From assembly GCA_964509685.1 (NCBI GenBank), contig CAZDYQ010000017.1, forward strand, positions 1 to 42,513: a stretch of DNA of 42,513 bases, given 5' to 3'. The position numbers and the translations under genes were made by a program. The stretch comes from JAMLIN01 sp964509685 (GTDB taxonomy: Bacteria; Pseudomonadota; Gammaproteobacteria; Burkholderiales; Burkholderiaceae_E). A model generated the notes under the pieces. The model searched no databases, was not told the origin of the DNA, and worked only from the letters and a program-made list of their open reading frames with translations. Shown here in pieces: positions 21,511-35,100 of the stretch (the stretch's first letter is position 1; each line of letters opens with the position of its first letter).

Positions 21511-23133
21511 TCAGGCAAGCGTCCGCCTCATCCGCCGCAGCAGGTCGGCGGTCGAGGGATCCAGTTCGGAAAGCGGTGCCTCGGGATCGGAGAGAAGCGC
21601 CTCGTGCCGGGTGGCGATCTGCTTGCCGAGCTCGACGCCCCACTGGTCGAACGAGTTGATCCTCATCAGCCAGCCCAGGGCCGCAGTCTTGTGCTCGTAG
21701 AGCGCCAGCAGCGCGCCGAAGCACGACGGATCGAGCGCCTCCAGCAGGATCGTCGAGCTCGGCCGGTTCCCATCGTAGCGTCGATGGGGGTCGGTGGCAT
21801 CCGGGGCGCCGCGCAGCAGCGCCTCCGCCTGCGCCAGCGCATTGGCGGCGAGGCCGAGGCCGCGATCCTGCGGGTCGTTCGGCGCCGGCTGCACGAGGAC
21901 GAAATCGACCGGCTGGGGCTGGGGTCCCTGGTGGAGCTGCTGGAAGAAGGAGTGCTGCGCATCGGTGCCGGGTTCGCCCCAGATCACCGGCGCGGGCGGG
22001 GCGAGGATGGGCTCGCCGTCGACATCCACCGACTTGCCGTTGCTCTCCATCTGCAGCTGCTGCAGGTAGGCGGGAAGCCTTGCCAGCGCCTGTGCATACG
22101 GAATCACGGCCTCCGTCTGGGAACCGAGGGCGTCGGCATTCCACAGGGAGAGCAGCGCCATCATCACGGGCGCATTGCGCTGCCAGGGCGCCTCGACGAA
22201 ATGCCGGTCCACCGCGTGCGCGCCCGCCAGCATGGCATCGAAGCCCTCGGGGCCGATCGCGAGCATCACCGGCAGGCCGATGGCCGACCACAGCGAGTAG
22301 CGGCCGCCGACCCAGTCGCTGAACGGAAAGATGCCCTCGTCCGCCAGCCCGAAGGCCCGGGCGCCTTGCGGATTCGCGGTCACGCCGACGAGATGGCGGG
22401 CGAGGTCCGGCTCTTCGATGCCCCCGTCCATGAGCCAATCGCGCACGGCGAGCGCATTGCGCGCGGTCTCGACCGTGCGCCAGGACTTCGAGGCGATCAC
22501 GACGAGGGTGGTGTCGGGGACCAGGCCCGGTTGCAGGCGTGCCCAGGCGTCGGGATCGATGTTGGCCAGGAAGTGGACCCGCAGGCGGGGATGGCGATAG
22601 GCGGCCAGCGCGTCGCAGGCGAGCAGGGGTCCGAGCTGCGAGCCGCCGATGCCGACATGCACCACGTCGGTGATCGGCCGGGCATGGGCGCCGACCCACT
22701 CGCCCTCGCGCACGCGGCGGGAGAATTCGCGCATGCGCCGCAGCGTGTCGTCGACCTCGGGGCCAACATCCGGTCCCCCGCGGCCGAGCGGCCGGGGCGT
22801 GCCCGCCGGCGCCCGCAGCGCGACATGGAAGGCGGCGCGCTTCTCCGTGAAGTTGATTGCCTCGCCGGCGAACATCGCGGCCCGGCGCTCGACGAGCCCG
22901 CTCGCCTCGACCAGGTCGCCCCATGCCTCGAGCGCGGCGAGCGGCAGGCGCTGCCGCGAGAGGTCGATGCGCAGTCCGGCCACATCGAAGGACAGCCGGT
23001 CCAGTCTTTCGCCTTCCGCATCGAACAGCGACAGGATCCTCGTCGCGCGCGCATCCCGCGCCGCCCGGCGAAAGCGGTCGATGGCCGCGCGATAGTCGAG
23101 GCGGGAACTCTTGCCTTTTTCAGGCGATCTCAT
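21511..23133 (-). CDS. pgi: Glucose-6-phosphate isomerase
   Basis: Interconverts glucose 6-phosphate and fructose 6-phosphate in the cytoplasm. The 540-residue product has PGI signature 1 in DWVGGRYSLWSAIGLP and signature 2 in INSFDQWGVELGKQIA. The sugar-phosphate loop HVGIGGSQLGP and the motif NFTEKRAAFHVALR are also present. The phosphate-binding stretch usually written ASKTFTTxET reads ASKSWRTVET, a conservative variant. ATG 23133 overlaps the end of the upstream NAD(P)HX repair gene by 14 bp, so the two are translationally linked. Confidence 0.96.
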   Translation of the reverse strand: MRSPEKGKSSRLDYRAAIDRFRRAARDARATRILSLFDAEGERLDRLSFDVAGLRIDLSRQRLPLAALEAWGDLVEASGLVERRAAMFAGEAINFTEKRAAFHVALRAPAGTPRPLGRGGPDVGPEVDDTLRRMREFSRRVREGEWVGAHARPITDVVHVGIGGSQLGPLLACDALAAYRHPRLRVHFLANIDPDAWARLQPGLVPDTTLVVIASKSWRTVETARNALAVRDWLMDGGIEEPDLARHLVGVTANPQGARAFGLADEGIFPFSDWVGGRYSLWSAIGLPVMLAIGPEGFDAMLAGAHAVDRHFVEAPWQRNAPVMMALLSLWNADALGSQTEAVIPYAQALARLPAYLQQLQMESNGKSVDVDGEPILAPPAPVIWGEPGTDAQHSFFQQLHQGPQPQPVDFVLVQPAPNDPQDRGLGLAANALAQAEALLRGAPDATDPHRRYDGNRPSSTILLEALDPSCFGALLALYEHKTAALGWLMRINSFDQWGVELGKQIATRHEALLSDPEAPLSELDPSTADLLRRMRRTLA

Positions 23134-24649
23134 CGATGGACTCCGTGACGAGGTCGGGCAGCCTGGCCGCCGAGAGGCCACGCTGCATCGGATGGGCTTC
23201 TCCCCAGCGCTCGCCGGCGGCGGCGTGGGCCCAGGCCGCCAGCCCGGCGGCCTCGAAAGGATCGGGATCCTGGCAGAGCATTCCGGCGACCACGCCCGCG
23301 AGCACGTCGCCCGTGCCCGCCGTGGCAAGCGCCGGTCCACCCGCACGGACGATGCCCCAACGGCCGTCGGGCGCAGCAAGCACCGTGCCGGCGCCCTTCA
23401 GCAGCACGACGCTGCGATAGTCCTTCGCGAGACGGCAGGCCGCCTCGATGCGCGACGCCTGGATCTCCGCAACCGATGCCCGCAGCAGGCGCGCCGCCTC
23501 GAGCGGATGCGGCGTGAGCACCGTGGCCGCCTGCGCGCCCCTTGCCGCCAGGTTCGCGGCCAGCGCGGACCGTTCCGCGCACAGGTTGAGGGCATCGGCA
23601 TCGAGCACGAGCGGGAGCTCGGTGTCCAGCGCCGCCGCGACCCAGCCGGCCGCGGCATCGGACCGCCCCAGGCCGCAGCCGAGGGCGACGACCGTCATGC
23701 CGGAGAAGGCGCCCTCGACCCCGGACGGCGAGAGCCCGAGGCAGCGGCTCATCAGTTGCGGCTGGCCGGGGTCGAAGGGACGTCCCTGCGGCGCCGCCGC
23801 GATCACCTTGCCCGCACCCGCCGCCTGGGCGCCTCGTGCGGCCAGAAGCGCGGCGCCCTCCATGCCGGGCGAGCCGCCCACGATCATGGCGGTGCCGAAG
23901 CTGCCCTTGTGCGTGTTCCTTGCGCGATGGGCGAGACGCCCGCGGGCCCAGTCGCGGTCGATGGACAGGCCGGCGGGCGAGGGGGGCTCGATGCCGAGCG
24001 AAGCGACCACCACCCGGCCGGCATGGGCGATCCCGTCGCCGGTGTGCAGGCCGGGCTTGTCCGCGATCATCGTCACCGTCGCGATCGCCCTCGCCGCGAC
24101 CGCTTTCGGCCCGCCCACGATCGCGCCCGTGTCGGGATCGACGCCGCTGGGCACGTCGACGGCCAGCACGGGCCAGCCGACTCGTTCGATCCGCCGAAGG
24201 GCATTGGCGGCTTCGCCCTCCACCGGCCGGGCGAGGCCGATGCCGAAGATCCCGTCGATCACCAGGGCGGGCGGCGTGCCCTCGGTGGCGAGCCCCGCAA
24301 ACGGTGCCGGGTCGCCGTGGCGCTCTCGCCAGCGTCGATGGACCTCGGCGCTGTCGCGGTCGTCCGGAATCCGGTCCGACAGGGCATGCGCGCGCACCGC
24401 ATAACCGCGCTCTTCCAGCTTGAGCGCGGCCAGCAAGGCGTCTGCGCCGTTCGCGCCCGGCCCGGCCAGCGCGACGACGGGCGTCGCGCGCGGCAGGCAT
24501 CGGAGGATCCGGTCGGCCTCGTCGGCCACCGCCCGCGCGGCACGTTCCATCAGGGTGCCGGCGGGAAGGCGCGCGAGCGCCTCGCGCTCGATCAGGCGGA
24601 TGGCCTCGAGCGTGCAGAAGCCCGGTGAGGTACTGGCGGGATCGGCCAT
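23120..24649 (-). CDS. nnr: Bifunctional NAD(P)H-hydrate epimerase / ADP-dependent NAD(P)H-hydrate dehydratase
   Basis: Repairs hydrated NAD(P)H in the cytoplasm. The 509-residue protein fuses an N-terminal YjeF_N epimerase domain (about 1-215) to a C-terminal kinase-fold dehydratase (about 225-509). The dehydratase looks intact: HKGSFGTAMIVGGSPGMEGAA, LTPHPLEAARLL, VVLLKGAGTVLA and the GTGD motif in LATAGTGDVLAGVVAG. In the epimerase the usual GPGNNGGDG loop reads GPGANGADA and is followed by LLAALKLEERGY. VIDGIFGIGL and AVDVPSGVDPDTG are conserved. The altered loop may lower or change epimerase activity. It is 80 bp downstream of the second TRAP operon on the same strand and overlaps pgi. 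Confidence 0.93.
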   Translation of the reverse strand: MADPASTSPGFCTLEAIRLIEREALARLPAGTLMERAARAVADEADRILRCLPRATPVVALAGPGANGADALLAALKLEERGYAVRAHALSDRIPDDRDSAEVHRRWRERHGDPAPFAGLATEGTPPALVIDGIFGIGLARPVEGEAANALRRIERVGWPVLAVDVPSGVDPDTGAIVGGPKAVAARAIATVTMIADKPGLHTGDGIAHAGRVVVASLGIEPPSPAGLSIDRDWARGRLAHRARNTHKGSFGTAMIVGGSPGMEGAALLAARGAQAAGAGKVIAAAPQGRPFDPGQPQLMSRCLGLSPSGVEGAFSGMTVVALGCGLGRSDAAAGWVAAALDTELPLVLDADALNLCAERSALAANLAARGAQAATVLTPHPLEAARLLRASVAEIQASRIEAACRLAKDYRSVVLLKGAGTVLAAPDGRWGIVRAGGPALATAGTGDVLAGVVAGMLCQDPDPFEAAGLAAWAHAAAGERWGEAHPMQRGLSAARLPDLVTESIDEIA

Positions 24650-24729
24650 GGCGGGATTCTAGCCGCCGACCGCGTACCGCTCATGCGGAAGGGGCGTCGC
24701 GAAGGACGGTCGAATGCCTTGGGAACGGC

Positions 24730-26040
24730 TCAGGCCGCCCGGGCCGAGAGCGTCTGCGGCAACCAGGTCGCCAGCTCCGGCCAGGCAATCAGGATGAACA
24801 CCATCAGCACCATGATGATGAACATGGGTAGCGCCGCCACCGCAATGTAGCCGATCCCCCTTCCCGTCATCCCTTGCAGCACGAAGAGGTTGAAGCCGAC
24901 CGGCGGCGTGATCTGGGCCATCTCTACCACGATGACGACGAAGATGCCGAACCAGATCGGGTCGATACCCGCCGTCCGGATCATCGGCTCGATCACCGCC
25001 ATGGTCAGGACCACCGCGGAGATGCCGTCGAGGAAGCAGCCGAGGATGATGTAGAAGACGAGCAGCGCAACGAGCAGCTCGAACCGCGACAGGCCGAGCT
25101 CCCCGATCCAGGTGGCGAGCGCGCGGGGCAGGCCGGTGAAGCCCATCGACAGCGAGAGGAACGCCGCCCCCGCCAGGATGAGCGCGATCATGGCGGAGGT
25201 GCGGGTGGCGCCCATCAGGCTCTCCGCGAAGGTGCGCCAGGTGAGCGTCCGCTGGGCGGCGGCCAGGGCGAGCGAGCCCACGACCCCGAGCGCGGCGGCC
25301 TCGGTGGCCGTGGCGATGCCGGCGTACATCGAGCCGATGACGAGCCCGACCAGCAGGATGACAGGGATCAGGTTGCGCGCACTGGCGAGCTTCTGCCCGA
25401 AGGTCGTCGCTGGCTCGGGCGGCGGCATCAGGCTGCGACGCAGCCTCGACCAGATCGCCACGTAGGCCATGAAGAGGAAGGCGAGCAGCAGGCCCGGCAG
25501 GAGGCCGGCCATGAAGAGCTTGGTGATCGATTCGTTGATCGACACCCCGTAGACGATGAGGATCAGGGAGGGCGGTATCAGCAGCCCCAGCGTCGCCGCG
25601 CCGGCGAGCGAACCGATGACCATGCGCTCCGGGTAGCCGCGCCCGAGGAGTTCGGGCAGCGACATCTTGCCGACCGTGGTGAGCGTCGCCACCGAGGAGC
25701 CCGAGACGGCGGCGAAGACGGTGCAGCCCGCGATGTTGGTATGGAGCAGGCCACCGGGCAGAGGGGCCATCCAGGGCGCAAGGCCGCGGAAGAGTTCCGC
25801 CGACAGTCGGGTCCGGTAGAGGATCTCGCCCATCCAGATGAAGAGCGGCAGTGCGGTGAGGGTCCAGCTCGAGGCTGAAGTCCAGATGGTGGTGATCATC
25901 GCGTCGCCGGCAGGACGCGACGTGAAGATCTCCATGCCGACCCAGGCGACGCCGATCAGCGCGAGGCCGACCCAGACCCCGGTCCCGAGCAGCAGGAACA
26001 GGACGAACAGGAAAAGGACGATGGCCCCGATGTGCTCCAT
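24730..26040 (-). CDS. TRAP transporter large permease subunit (DctM type)
   Basis: A 436-residue inner-membrane protein of standard DctM length, with about 12 hydrophobic segments. Family landmarks are AAVSGSSVATLTTVGKMSLPEL, GAATLGLLIPPSLILIVYGV, IATATEAAALGVVGSLALA and MAQITPPVGFNLFVLQGM. It couples ion entry to solute uptake with the neighbouring DctQ and DctP. ATG 26040 is preferred because it begins directly at the first helix. A 28-bp gap separates it from dctQ. The order along transcription is dctP, dctQ, dctM. Confidence 0.94.
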   Translation of the reverse strand: MEHIGAIVLFLFVLFLLLGTGVWVGLALIGVAWVGMEIFTSRPAGDAMITTIWTSASSWTLTALPLFIWMGEILYRTRLSAELFRGLAPWMAPLPGGLLHTNIAGCTVFAAVSGSSVATLTTVGKMSLPELLGRGYPERMVIGSLAGAATLGLLIPPSLILIVYGVSINESITKLFMAGLLPGLLLAFLFMAYVAIWSRLRRSLMPPPEPATTFGQKLASARNLIPVILLVGLVIGSMYAGIATATEAAALGVVGSLALAAAQRTLTWRTFAESLMGATRTSAMIALILAGAAFLSLSMGFTGLPRALATWIGELGLSRFELLVALLVFYIILGCFLDGISAVVLTMAVIEPMIRTAGIDPIWFGIFVVIVVEMAQITPPVGFNLFVLQGMTGRGIGYIAVAALPMFIIMVLMVFILIAWPELATWLPQTLSARAA

Positions 26041-26068
26041 GCGCGTGTCCGTTCCGTTCGTCCGGCGG

Positions 26069-26611
26069 CTATTCCGTCGAGGCGTCCCCGATCCCGGGGT
26101 CGCCGTAGCGGATCGCACGGAACAGGTGGTCCAGCAGCGCGATGGCGAAGATCGCCGAGCCGATCGCCATCCCGAGCTGCGGTATCCAGAGCGGGGTGGC
26201 ATCCTGCCCCTGGCTCACGTCGCCCAGCATGCGCGAGACGCGAACCGCCGCCGCCGCGTGCCAGGCGAACCAGATGCCGAGGAGCGACCCGATCGCCAGG
26301 CACCAGATCTCCGCCCAGCGACGGTGACGGCCGAGGGCATTGAGGAGCACTCCGACCCGGATATGGGCGCCGCGATTGAGCGCATGGGCGAAGGCGAGGA
26401 AGCTCGTCTGCGCCATGAAGTAGCCCGCGTAGTCCGTGGAGCCGGGAAACGCGATGCCGAGGGCCCGGCACGCCATCTGCGCCAGGATGATCAGCAGGAT
26501 GATCACCATGGAGGCGGCGGCGGCCACGCCGGCCGACAGGTAGAGCCCGTCGAGCAGGCGACGGGGCCAGCTCCGTGGCCTGGGCGCCTGCTCGGTGTGC
26601 GTCTGGGGCAT
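26069..26611 (-). CDS. TRAP transporter small permease subunit (DctQ type)
   Basis: A 180-residue four-helix membrane protein. It has an N-terminal cytoplasmic tail rich in Pro/Arg, a first helix AAASMVIILLIILAQMACRAL, then the DctQ segment STDYAGYFMAQTSFLAFAHALNRGAHIRVGVLL, and a final helix PQLGMAIGSAIFAIALLDHL. The HIRVGVL element is the counterpart of the conserved H-[IV]-R-[VM]-D of DctQ, with Gly in place of Asp. It sits 65 bp beyond dctP. Confidence 0.92.
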   Translation of the reverse strand: MPQTHTEQAPRPRSWPRRLLDGLYLSAGVAAAASMVIILLIILAQMACRALGIAFPGSTDYAGYFMAQTSFLAFAHALNRGAHIRVGVLLNALGRHRRWAEIWCLAIGSLLGIWFAWHAAAAVRVSRMLGDVSQGQDATPLWIPQLGMAIGSAIFAIALLDHLFRAIRYGDPGIGDASTE

Positions 26612-26676
26612 TGCTGGCCTGGAAGGGCGGCGGGCCGGGCCCGCCGCGAATCAAGTGGGTCGGGGATGGGCGGGGC

Positions 26677-27657
26677 TCAGTTGCCGCGGAACTCCTCGAC
26701 GATCTTCTTCGCCTCGGGGCCCGCGCCCTTCAGCCATTCGTCGATCATCTTCCTGCCGACCTCCTGCAGTTCGGCCCTGAGCTTGTCGCTCGGCGGGGAG
26801 ACCGTCATGCCGTTCTTGCGCAGCTCCTCGAGCGTCCTGTCGGTGAAGGCCCTGGCCTTGGCAAGCCCCTCGGCCGCCGCCTTGTCGGCGCAGTCCATCA
26901 CGGCCTTGCGCGTGGCCTCGTCCAGCCCGTTCCAGGCCGCCTTGTTCGCGACCACCGTGTTGCGGGGCAGCCAGGCATCGACCGTGTAGAAGTGCGAGAC
27001 GTGCTCCCAGATCTTGCTGTCGACCCCGGTCGCCCCCGAGGTGATCATCGAATCGACCACGCCGGTCGCGAAGGCCTGCGTGACCTCGGCCGCCTCGACC
27101 TGCGTCGGCACCATGCCGGTGAGCTCGGCCATCTTGGCCGTGGTGGCGTTGTACGCCCGGAACTTGATGCCCTTGAGGTCGGCCACCGATTCCACCGGCT
27201 TCTTCACGTACAGGCCCTGCGGCGGCCACGCCACGGAGTACAGGTACACGAGGTTCTGGCTGTCGAGGAGCTTCTTCATCTCGGGCAGGGCGATCTTCCA
27301 GAGCTTCTCGCCCTCGTCGAATGAGGTGGCGAGGAAGGGCTGCGAGTCGATGCCGAACAGCGCGTTCTCGTTCTGGTGGGCCGACAGCAGGCGCTCCCCG
27401 ATCTGGGCCTGCCCGGTCTGGACTGCGCGCTTGATCTCGTTGCCCTTGAACAGCGAGCCGCCCGGGTGGGTCGCGATCTCCAGCTTGCCGTCCGTGGACT
27501 TGCCGACGCAGGCGGCGAATTCGGCCGCGTTCTGCGAATGGAAGTTGCTCGCCGGATAGGCAAGGGGCATGTCCCACTTGGCCGCATTCGCGGCGCCCGA
27601 TGCCAGCATGCCGACGGCGGCGGCGACAAGGATCGACAGCTTGGGTGAGAGCGTCAT
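26677..27657 (-). CDS. TRAP transporter solute-binding protein (DctP family)
   Basis: A 326-residue periplasmic receptor with a Sec signal peptide (KLSILVAAAVGMLASGAANA, cleavage before AKWDMPLAY). The binding-domain arginine lies in LKGIKFRAYNATTAKMAELTGM. The hinge region PTQVEAAEVTQAFATGVVDSMITSG is typical. The ligand is inferred to be pyroglutamate because a 5-oxoprolinase gene lies across the divergent promoter and because a DctP subfamily binding pyroglutamate is known from Bordetella pertussis. The receptor sequence alone does not prove it. A GAGGAGGAG ribosome binding site precedes ATG 27657. Confidence 0.92.
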   Translation of the reverse strand: MTLSPKLSILVAAAVGMLASGAANAAKWDMPLAYPASNFHSQNAAEFAACVGKSTDGKLEIATHPGGSLFKGNEIKRAVQTGQAQIGERLLSAHQNENALFGIDSQPFLATSFDEGEKLWKIALPEMKKLLDSQNLVYLYSVAWPPQGLYVKKPVESVADLKGIKFRAYNATTAKMAELTGMVPTQVEAAEVTQAFATGVVDSMITSGATGVDSKIWEHVSHFYTVDAWLPRNTVVANKAAWNGLDEATRKAVMDCADKAAAEGLAKARAFTDRTLEELRKNGMTVSPPSDKLRAELQEVGRKMIDEWLKGAGPEAKKIVEEFRGN

Positions 27658-27752
27658 CGTGGATCTCCTCCTCGTTGGAACTTGGCATCGACGGCGCGCT
27701 GGTGCCCGGCGCCATCGCCTGGCCGGATTATCACCCCACGGCGGGTGAACGC

Positions 27753-27802
27753 TTGCATGCTAGTCAGCATAACGATAAATTGTCAACGAATCGTCAACGT
27801 TT
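27753..27802. promoter_or_regulatory. Divergent promoters and operator between TRAP operon and regulator
   Basis: Plus strand toward the regulator: TTGCAT (27753-27758), 17 bp, TAAATT (27776-27781). Minus strand toward dctP: TTGACA (27786-27781), 18 bp, TAGCAT (27762-27757). A perfect inverted repeat ATGCT-AGTC-AGCAT (27757-27770) covers the minus-strand -10. Just beyond it, GTCAACG occurs twice (27782-27788 and 27793-27799) as a direct repeat. The region is clearly AT-richer than its surroundings. One regulator bound here could control both directions. Confidence 0.6.
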
Positions 27803-27813
27803 TGGAGTTGTGG

Positions 27814-28389
27814 ATGACCGCCAGGAAGCGGGGCCGCAAGGCGGAGACGAACCGTGGCGAAGTCGGCGATACGCCGATGCCGGGCAGTCCGGTGCGGATC
27901 CTCTCGTCGGCCCATCTCGCGGAGGGCGAATGGGGCGAGCTCTCCGAATTCGAGTTCGGCCTGATCGTCGCGTACAACGCCTTCTCGCGCTGGGCGGTGC
28001 GCTGCATGGCGGCGGCCGGCATGCCGGACCTGACGATCACCGATGTCCTCGTGTTGCACCATGTCCATCACCGCGGGCGAAGCAAGAAGCTTGCCGACGT
28101 CTGCTTCACCCTGAGCTACGAGGACACCCATGTCGTCAACTACTCGCTCAAGAAGCTGCTCGGCCTCGGCCTGCTGACCTCCGAGAAGGTGGGCAAGGAG
28201 GTCTATTACGCCACCAGCCCGGCGGCGGCCGCGCTGCTGCGCCGGTATCGCGAGGTGCGCGAACAGTGCCTGCTGCCGAGCGTGCCGGCCGCACTCGACA
28301 ATGCCGCCGAGCTCGCCGCGGCGGCGGCGCGGCTGCGCGCCCTGTCCGGCCTCTACGACCAGGCGGCGCGGGCCGCGACCTCGCTTTGA
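27814..28389 (+). CDS. MarR-like winged-helix transcriptional regulator
   Basis: A 191-residue DNA-binding protein. After a basic, disordered N-terminus (TARKRGRKAETNR) comes a helical region, then a winged helix. MPDLTITDVLVLHHVHHRGRSKKLADVCFTLSYEDTHV precedes the recognition helix region HVVNYSLKKLLGLGLLTSEKVGKEVYYATS, whose beta-wing is EKVGKEVYY. This matches a MarR-related group often next to oxoprolinase or hydantoinase genes. ATG 27814 follows TGGAG by six bases. It is divergent from the TRAP operon and 25 bp ahead of the oxoprolinase gene, so it probably senses the transported acid or its product. Confidence 0.83.
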   Translation: MTARKRGRKAETNRGEVGDTPMPGSPVRILSSAHLAEGEWGELSEFEFGLIVAYNAFSRWAVRCMAAAGMPDLTITDVLVLHHVHHRGRSKKLADVCFTLSYEDTHVVNYSLKKLLGLGLLTSEKVGKEVYYATSPAAAALLRRYREVREQCLLPSVPAALDNAAELAAAAARLRALSGLYDQAARAATSL

Positions 28390-28414
28390 GGCGGCCCGGG
28401 CCCGAGGAGCAACG

Positions 28415-32074
<3,660 letters not shown>

Positions 32075-32132
32075 GCGGGCGGCGTCGCGGCGGGCACCAC
32101 CGCCGCCGGGCGGGCCGGAAACGGAAGGTCAC

Positions 32133-32149
32133 CCCCGATATAATCGGGG
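32133..32149 (+). promoter_or_regulatory. Palindrome built around a TATAAT element, upstream of purL
   Basis: CCCCGAT-ATA-ATCGGGG is a perfect 7-bp inverted repeat whose centre forms TATAAT (32139-32144). It lies 24 bp before the purL ATG. No good -35 is seen 16-18 bp upstream, so a promoter here would need an activator. The palindrome could be a repressor site covering the -10, or an RNA hairpin. It does not resemble the E. coli PurR operator. Confidence 0.45.
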
Positions 32150-32173
32150 TTTCCCGCCTCGATCGGTCCCTCG

Positions 32174-35100
32174 ATGTCCGCGTCGTACTTCACGCTCGCC
32201 GGGTCGCCGGCGCTCTCCGGTTTCCGCATCGCCCGCCTGCTCGAGGAACTGCGCCGGATCGAGCCTCGCATCGAGGCGCTCGAGACCTCGTGGTTCTATC
32301 CCTGTGTCGCCGACCGGGAACTCGCTCCCCTCGATCGCGCCCGCCTCCAGGCACTCGTGGACGACGACGCGGTGGCGGGCCCGCGAACGGAGGGCCCCGG
32401 CCAGCCGGTCTGGGTGGTGCCCCGCCTGGGGACACTCTCGCCCTGGGCGAGCAAGGCCACCGACATCGCGCACAACTGCGGCTTCGACGCCGTGCGCAGG
32501 ATCGAGCGGGGCATCGAATACCGCATCGTTCCGCGGCGCGGGGTGTTCGGCGCGAAGGCGTTCGACGAAGCGCTCCTGCTGCGCCTCGCGGGCGTGCTCC
32601 ACGACCGCATGACCGAATCGGTGCTGCTCGAGCGGCCCGACCCCGCGCGCATCTTCGCGCCGCTCCAGGGCAAGCCGATGCAGCGCATCGCGCTGCTCGC
32701 CCGCGGCCGGGACGCCCTGGTCGAGGCCAACCGCAGCCTGGGGCTCGCGCTGTCGGACGACGAGATCGACTACCTGGTGGAGAATTTCGGCCGGCTCGGC
32801 CGCGACCCCAGCGACGTCGAGCTGATGATGTTCGCGCAGGCCAATTCCGAGCACTGCCGGCACAAGATCTTCAATGCCGACTGGGTGCTCGACGGCGAGC
32901 CCATGGACAAGTCGCTCTTCGGCATGATCCGCGCGACGCATGCCGCCCATCCCGCGGGCACCATCGTCGCCTATTCCGACAATGCCGCCGTCCTCGAGGG
33001 GCGCGAGATCCAGCGGTTCCACTCCTGGCAGTCCCTGCCCGACGGTCGCCGGGTCAACGGCCTCTATGCCGGCGAGCCCGGCCTGACCCACAGCCTGCTG
33101 AAGGTCGAGACCCACAACCATCCGACGGCGATCGCGCCGTTCCCGGGGGCCGCGACCGGCGCCGGCGGCGAGATCCGCGACGAGGGTGCGACCGGCCGGG
33201 GCTCCAGGCCGCGCTTCGGGCTGACCGGTTTCACGGTGTCGAACCTGCGCATACCGGGCTTCGAGCAGCCCTGGGAAACCGGCCCGGACCAGGGCGGCGA
33301 TGGCGGGGCGGGCTACGGCCGCCCGTCCCACATTGCCTCGGCGCTCGACATCATGATCGAGGGCCCCGTGGGCGGCGCGGCCTTCAACAACGAGTTCGGT
33401 CGACCCAACCTGCTCGGCTACTTCCGGACCTACGAGCAGGAGGCCGAGGGGATCATGCGCGGCTACCACAAGCCGATCATGATCGCAGGCGGCGTCGGAT
33501 CCATCGATGCCCGCCACGTGGGCAAGAAGCCGCTGCCCGCCGGCACGCTGCTGATCCAGCTGGGCGGCCCCGGCATGCGCATCGGTCTCGGGGGCGGCGC
33601 CGCCTCGAGCATGGGCACCGGCACCAACTCGGCGGAGCTGGACTTCGATTCGGTCCAGCGCGGCAATCCCGAGATGCAGCGCCGCGCGCAGGAAGTCCTC
33701 GATCGCTGCCAGGCGCTCGGCCCGGCCAACCCGATCCTGTCGATCCACGACGTCGGGGCAGGGGGCCTGTCGAACGCCTTCCCGGAGCTCGTCCACGACG
33801 CGGGCCGCTCGGCGCGCTTCCTGCTCGACCGGATCCCGCTGGAGGAGACGGGCATGTCGCCCGCCGAGATCTGGTGCAACGAGTCGCAGGAGCGCTACGT
33901 CCTCGCGCTCGCGCCGGAGTCGCTGCCCGCCTTCGACTACCTGTGCCGCCGCGAGCGCTGCCCCTTCGCGGTGGTCGGCACCGTCACCGACGACGGCCAG
34001 CTGCAGCTGCTCTTCAGCGAGGAGGATCCCGTCGGCGGCCATCCCGTGGACATGCCCATCGACGTCCTGCTCGGCAAGCCGCCCCGGATGTCGCGCACCG
34101 GCGCCACGCGCGAGCGCCGGCTCGCGCCGGTCGACGCCGCCGGCCACGAGCTCGGGCCGATCGCCTGCGCGGTGCTGCGCCATCCCACCGTGGCGAGCAA
34201 GCGTTTCCTCGTCACGATCGGCGACCGGACGGTCGGCGGCCTGAGCGCCCGCGACCAGATGGTCGGGCCCTGGCAGGTCCCGGTCGCGGACTGCGCCATC
34301 GGCCTGGCCGACTTCGACGGCTATGCGGGCGATGCACTTGCGATGGGCGAACGCAGCCCGGTCGCGGTCATCGATCCCGCCGCCTCGGCGCGGATGGCGA
34401 TCACCGAGGCCGTCACGAACCTGTGCGCGGCGCCGGTCGAGCGGATCGACGCGATCAAGCTCTCGGCGAACTGGATGGCGGCCTGCGGCGACCCCGCCGA
34501 GGATGCCGACCTGTTCCATGCGGTGCGGGCCGCGAGCGAGTTCTGCATCGCGCTGGGCATCGCGATCCCGGTCGGCAAGGATTCCCTCTCGATGCGCACC
34601 GTCTGGCGCGATCCGGGGAGCGACCAGGACAAGCAGGTCCTTGCGCCCACCTCCCTGGTCGTGACCGCCTTCGCCCCGGTGGCCGACGTTCGCCTCGGCA
34701 GCACGCCGCAGCTCGATCCATCCCTCGACACCGTGCTCATCCTCGTCGACCTGGGCGCGGGCCGCCAGCGGCTGGGGGGTTCCGTCTTCGCGCAGGTGAC
34801 CGGCCAGGTCGGCAACGAGGCGCCCGACCTCGACGATCCCTCGCGGCTCGCAAACTTCGTTACCGCGATCGCCCGCCTGCGGGAGCAGGGACGCCTGCTG
34901 GCGTACCACGACCGCTCCGACGGCGGACTGTTCGCCACCGTCTGCGAGATGGCGTTCGCCGGCCGCTGCGGCGTGGCGATCAATATCGACATGCTGGCCT
35001 TCGATCCGGGCTCGACCGACTGGGGCGACTTCAAGATCCGGCCCGAACAGGTTTCCGTGCAACGGGGCGAGGCGACGATCCGCGCCCTGTTCAACGAGGA

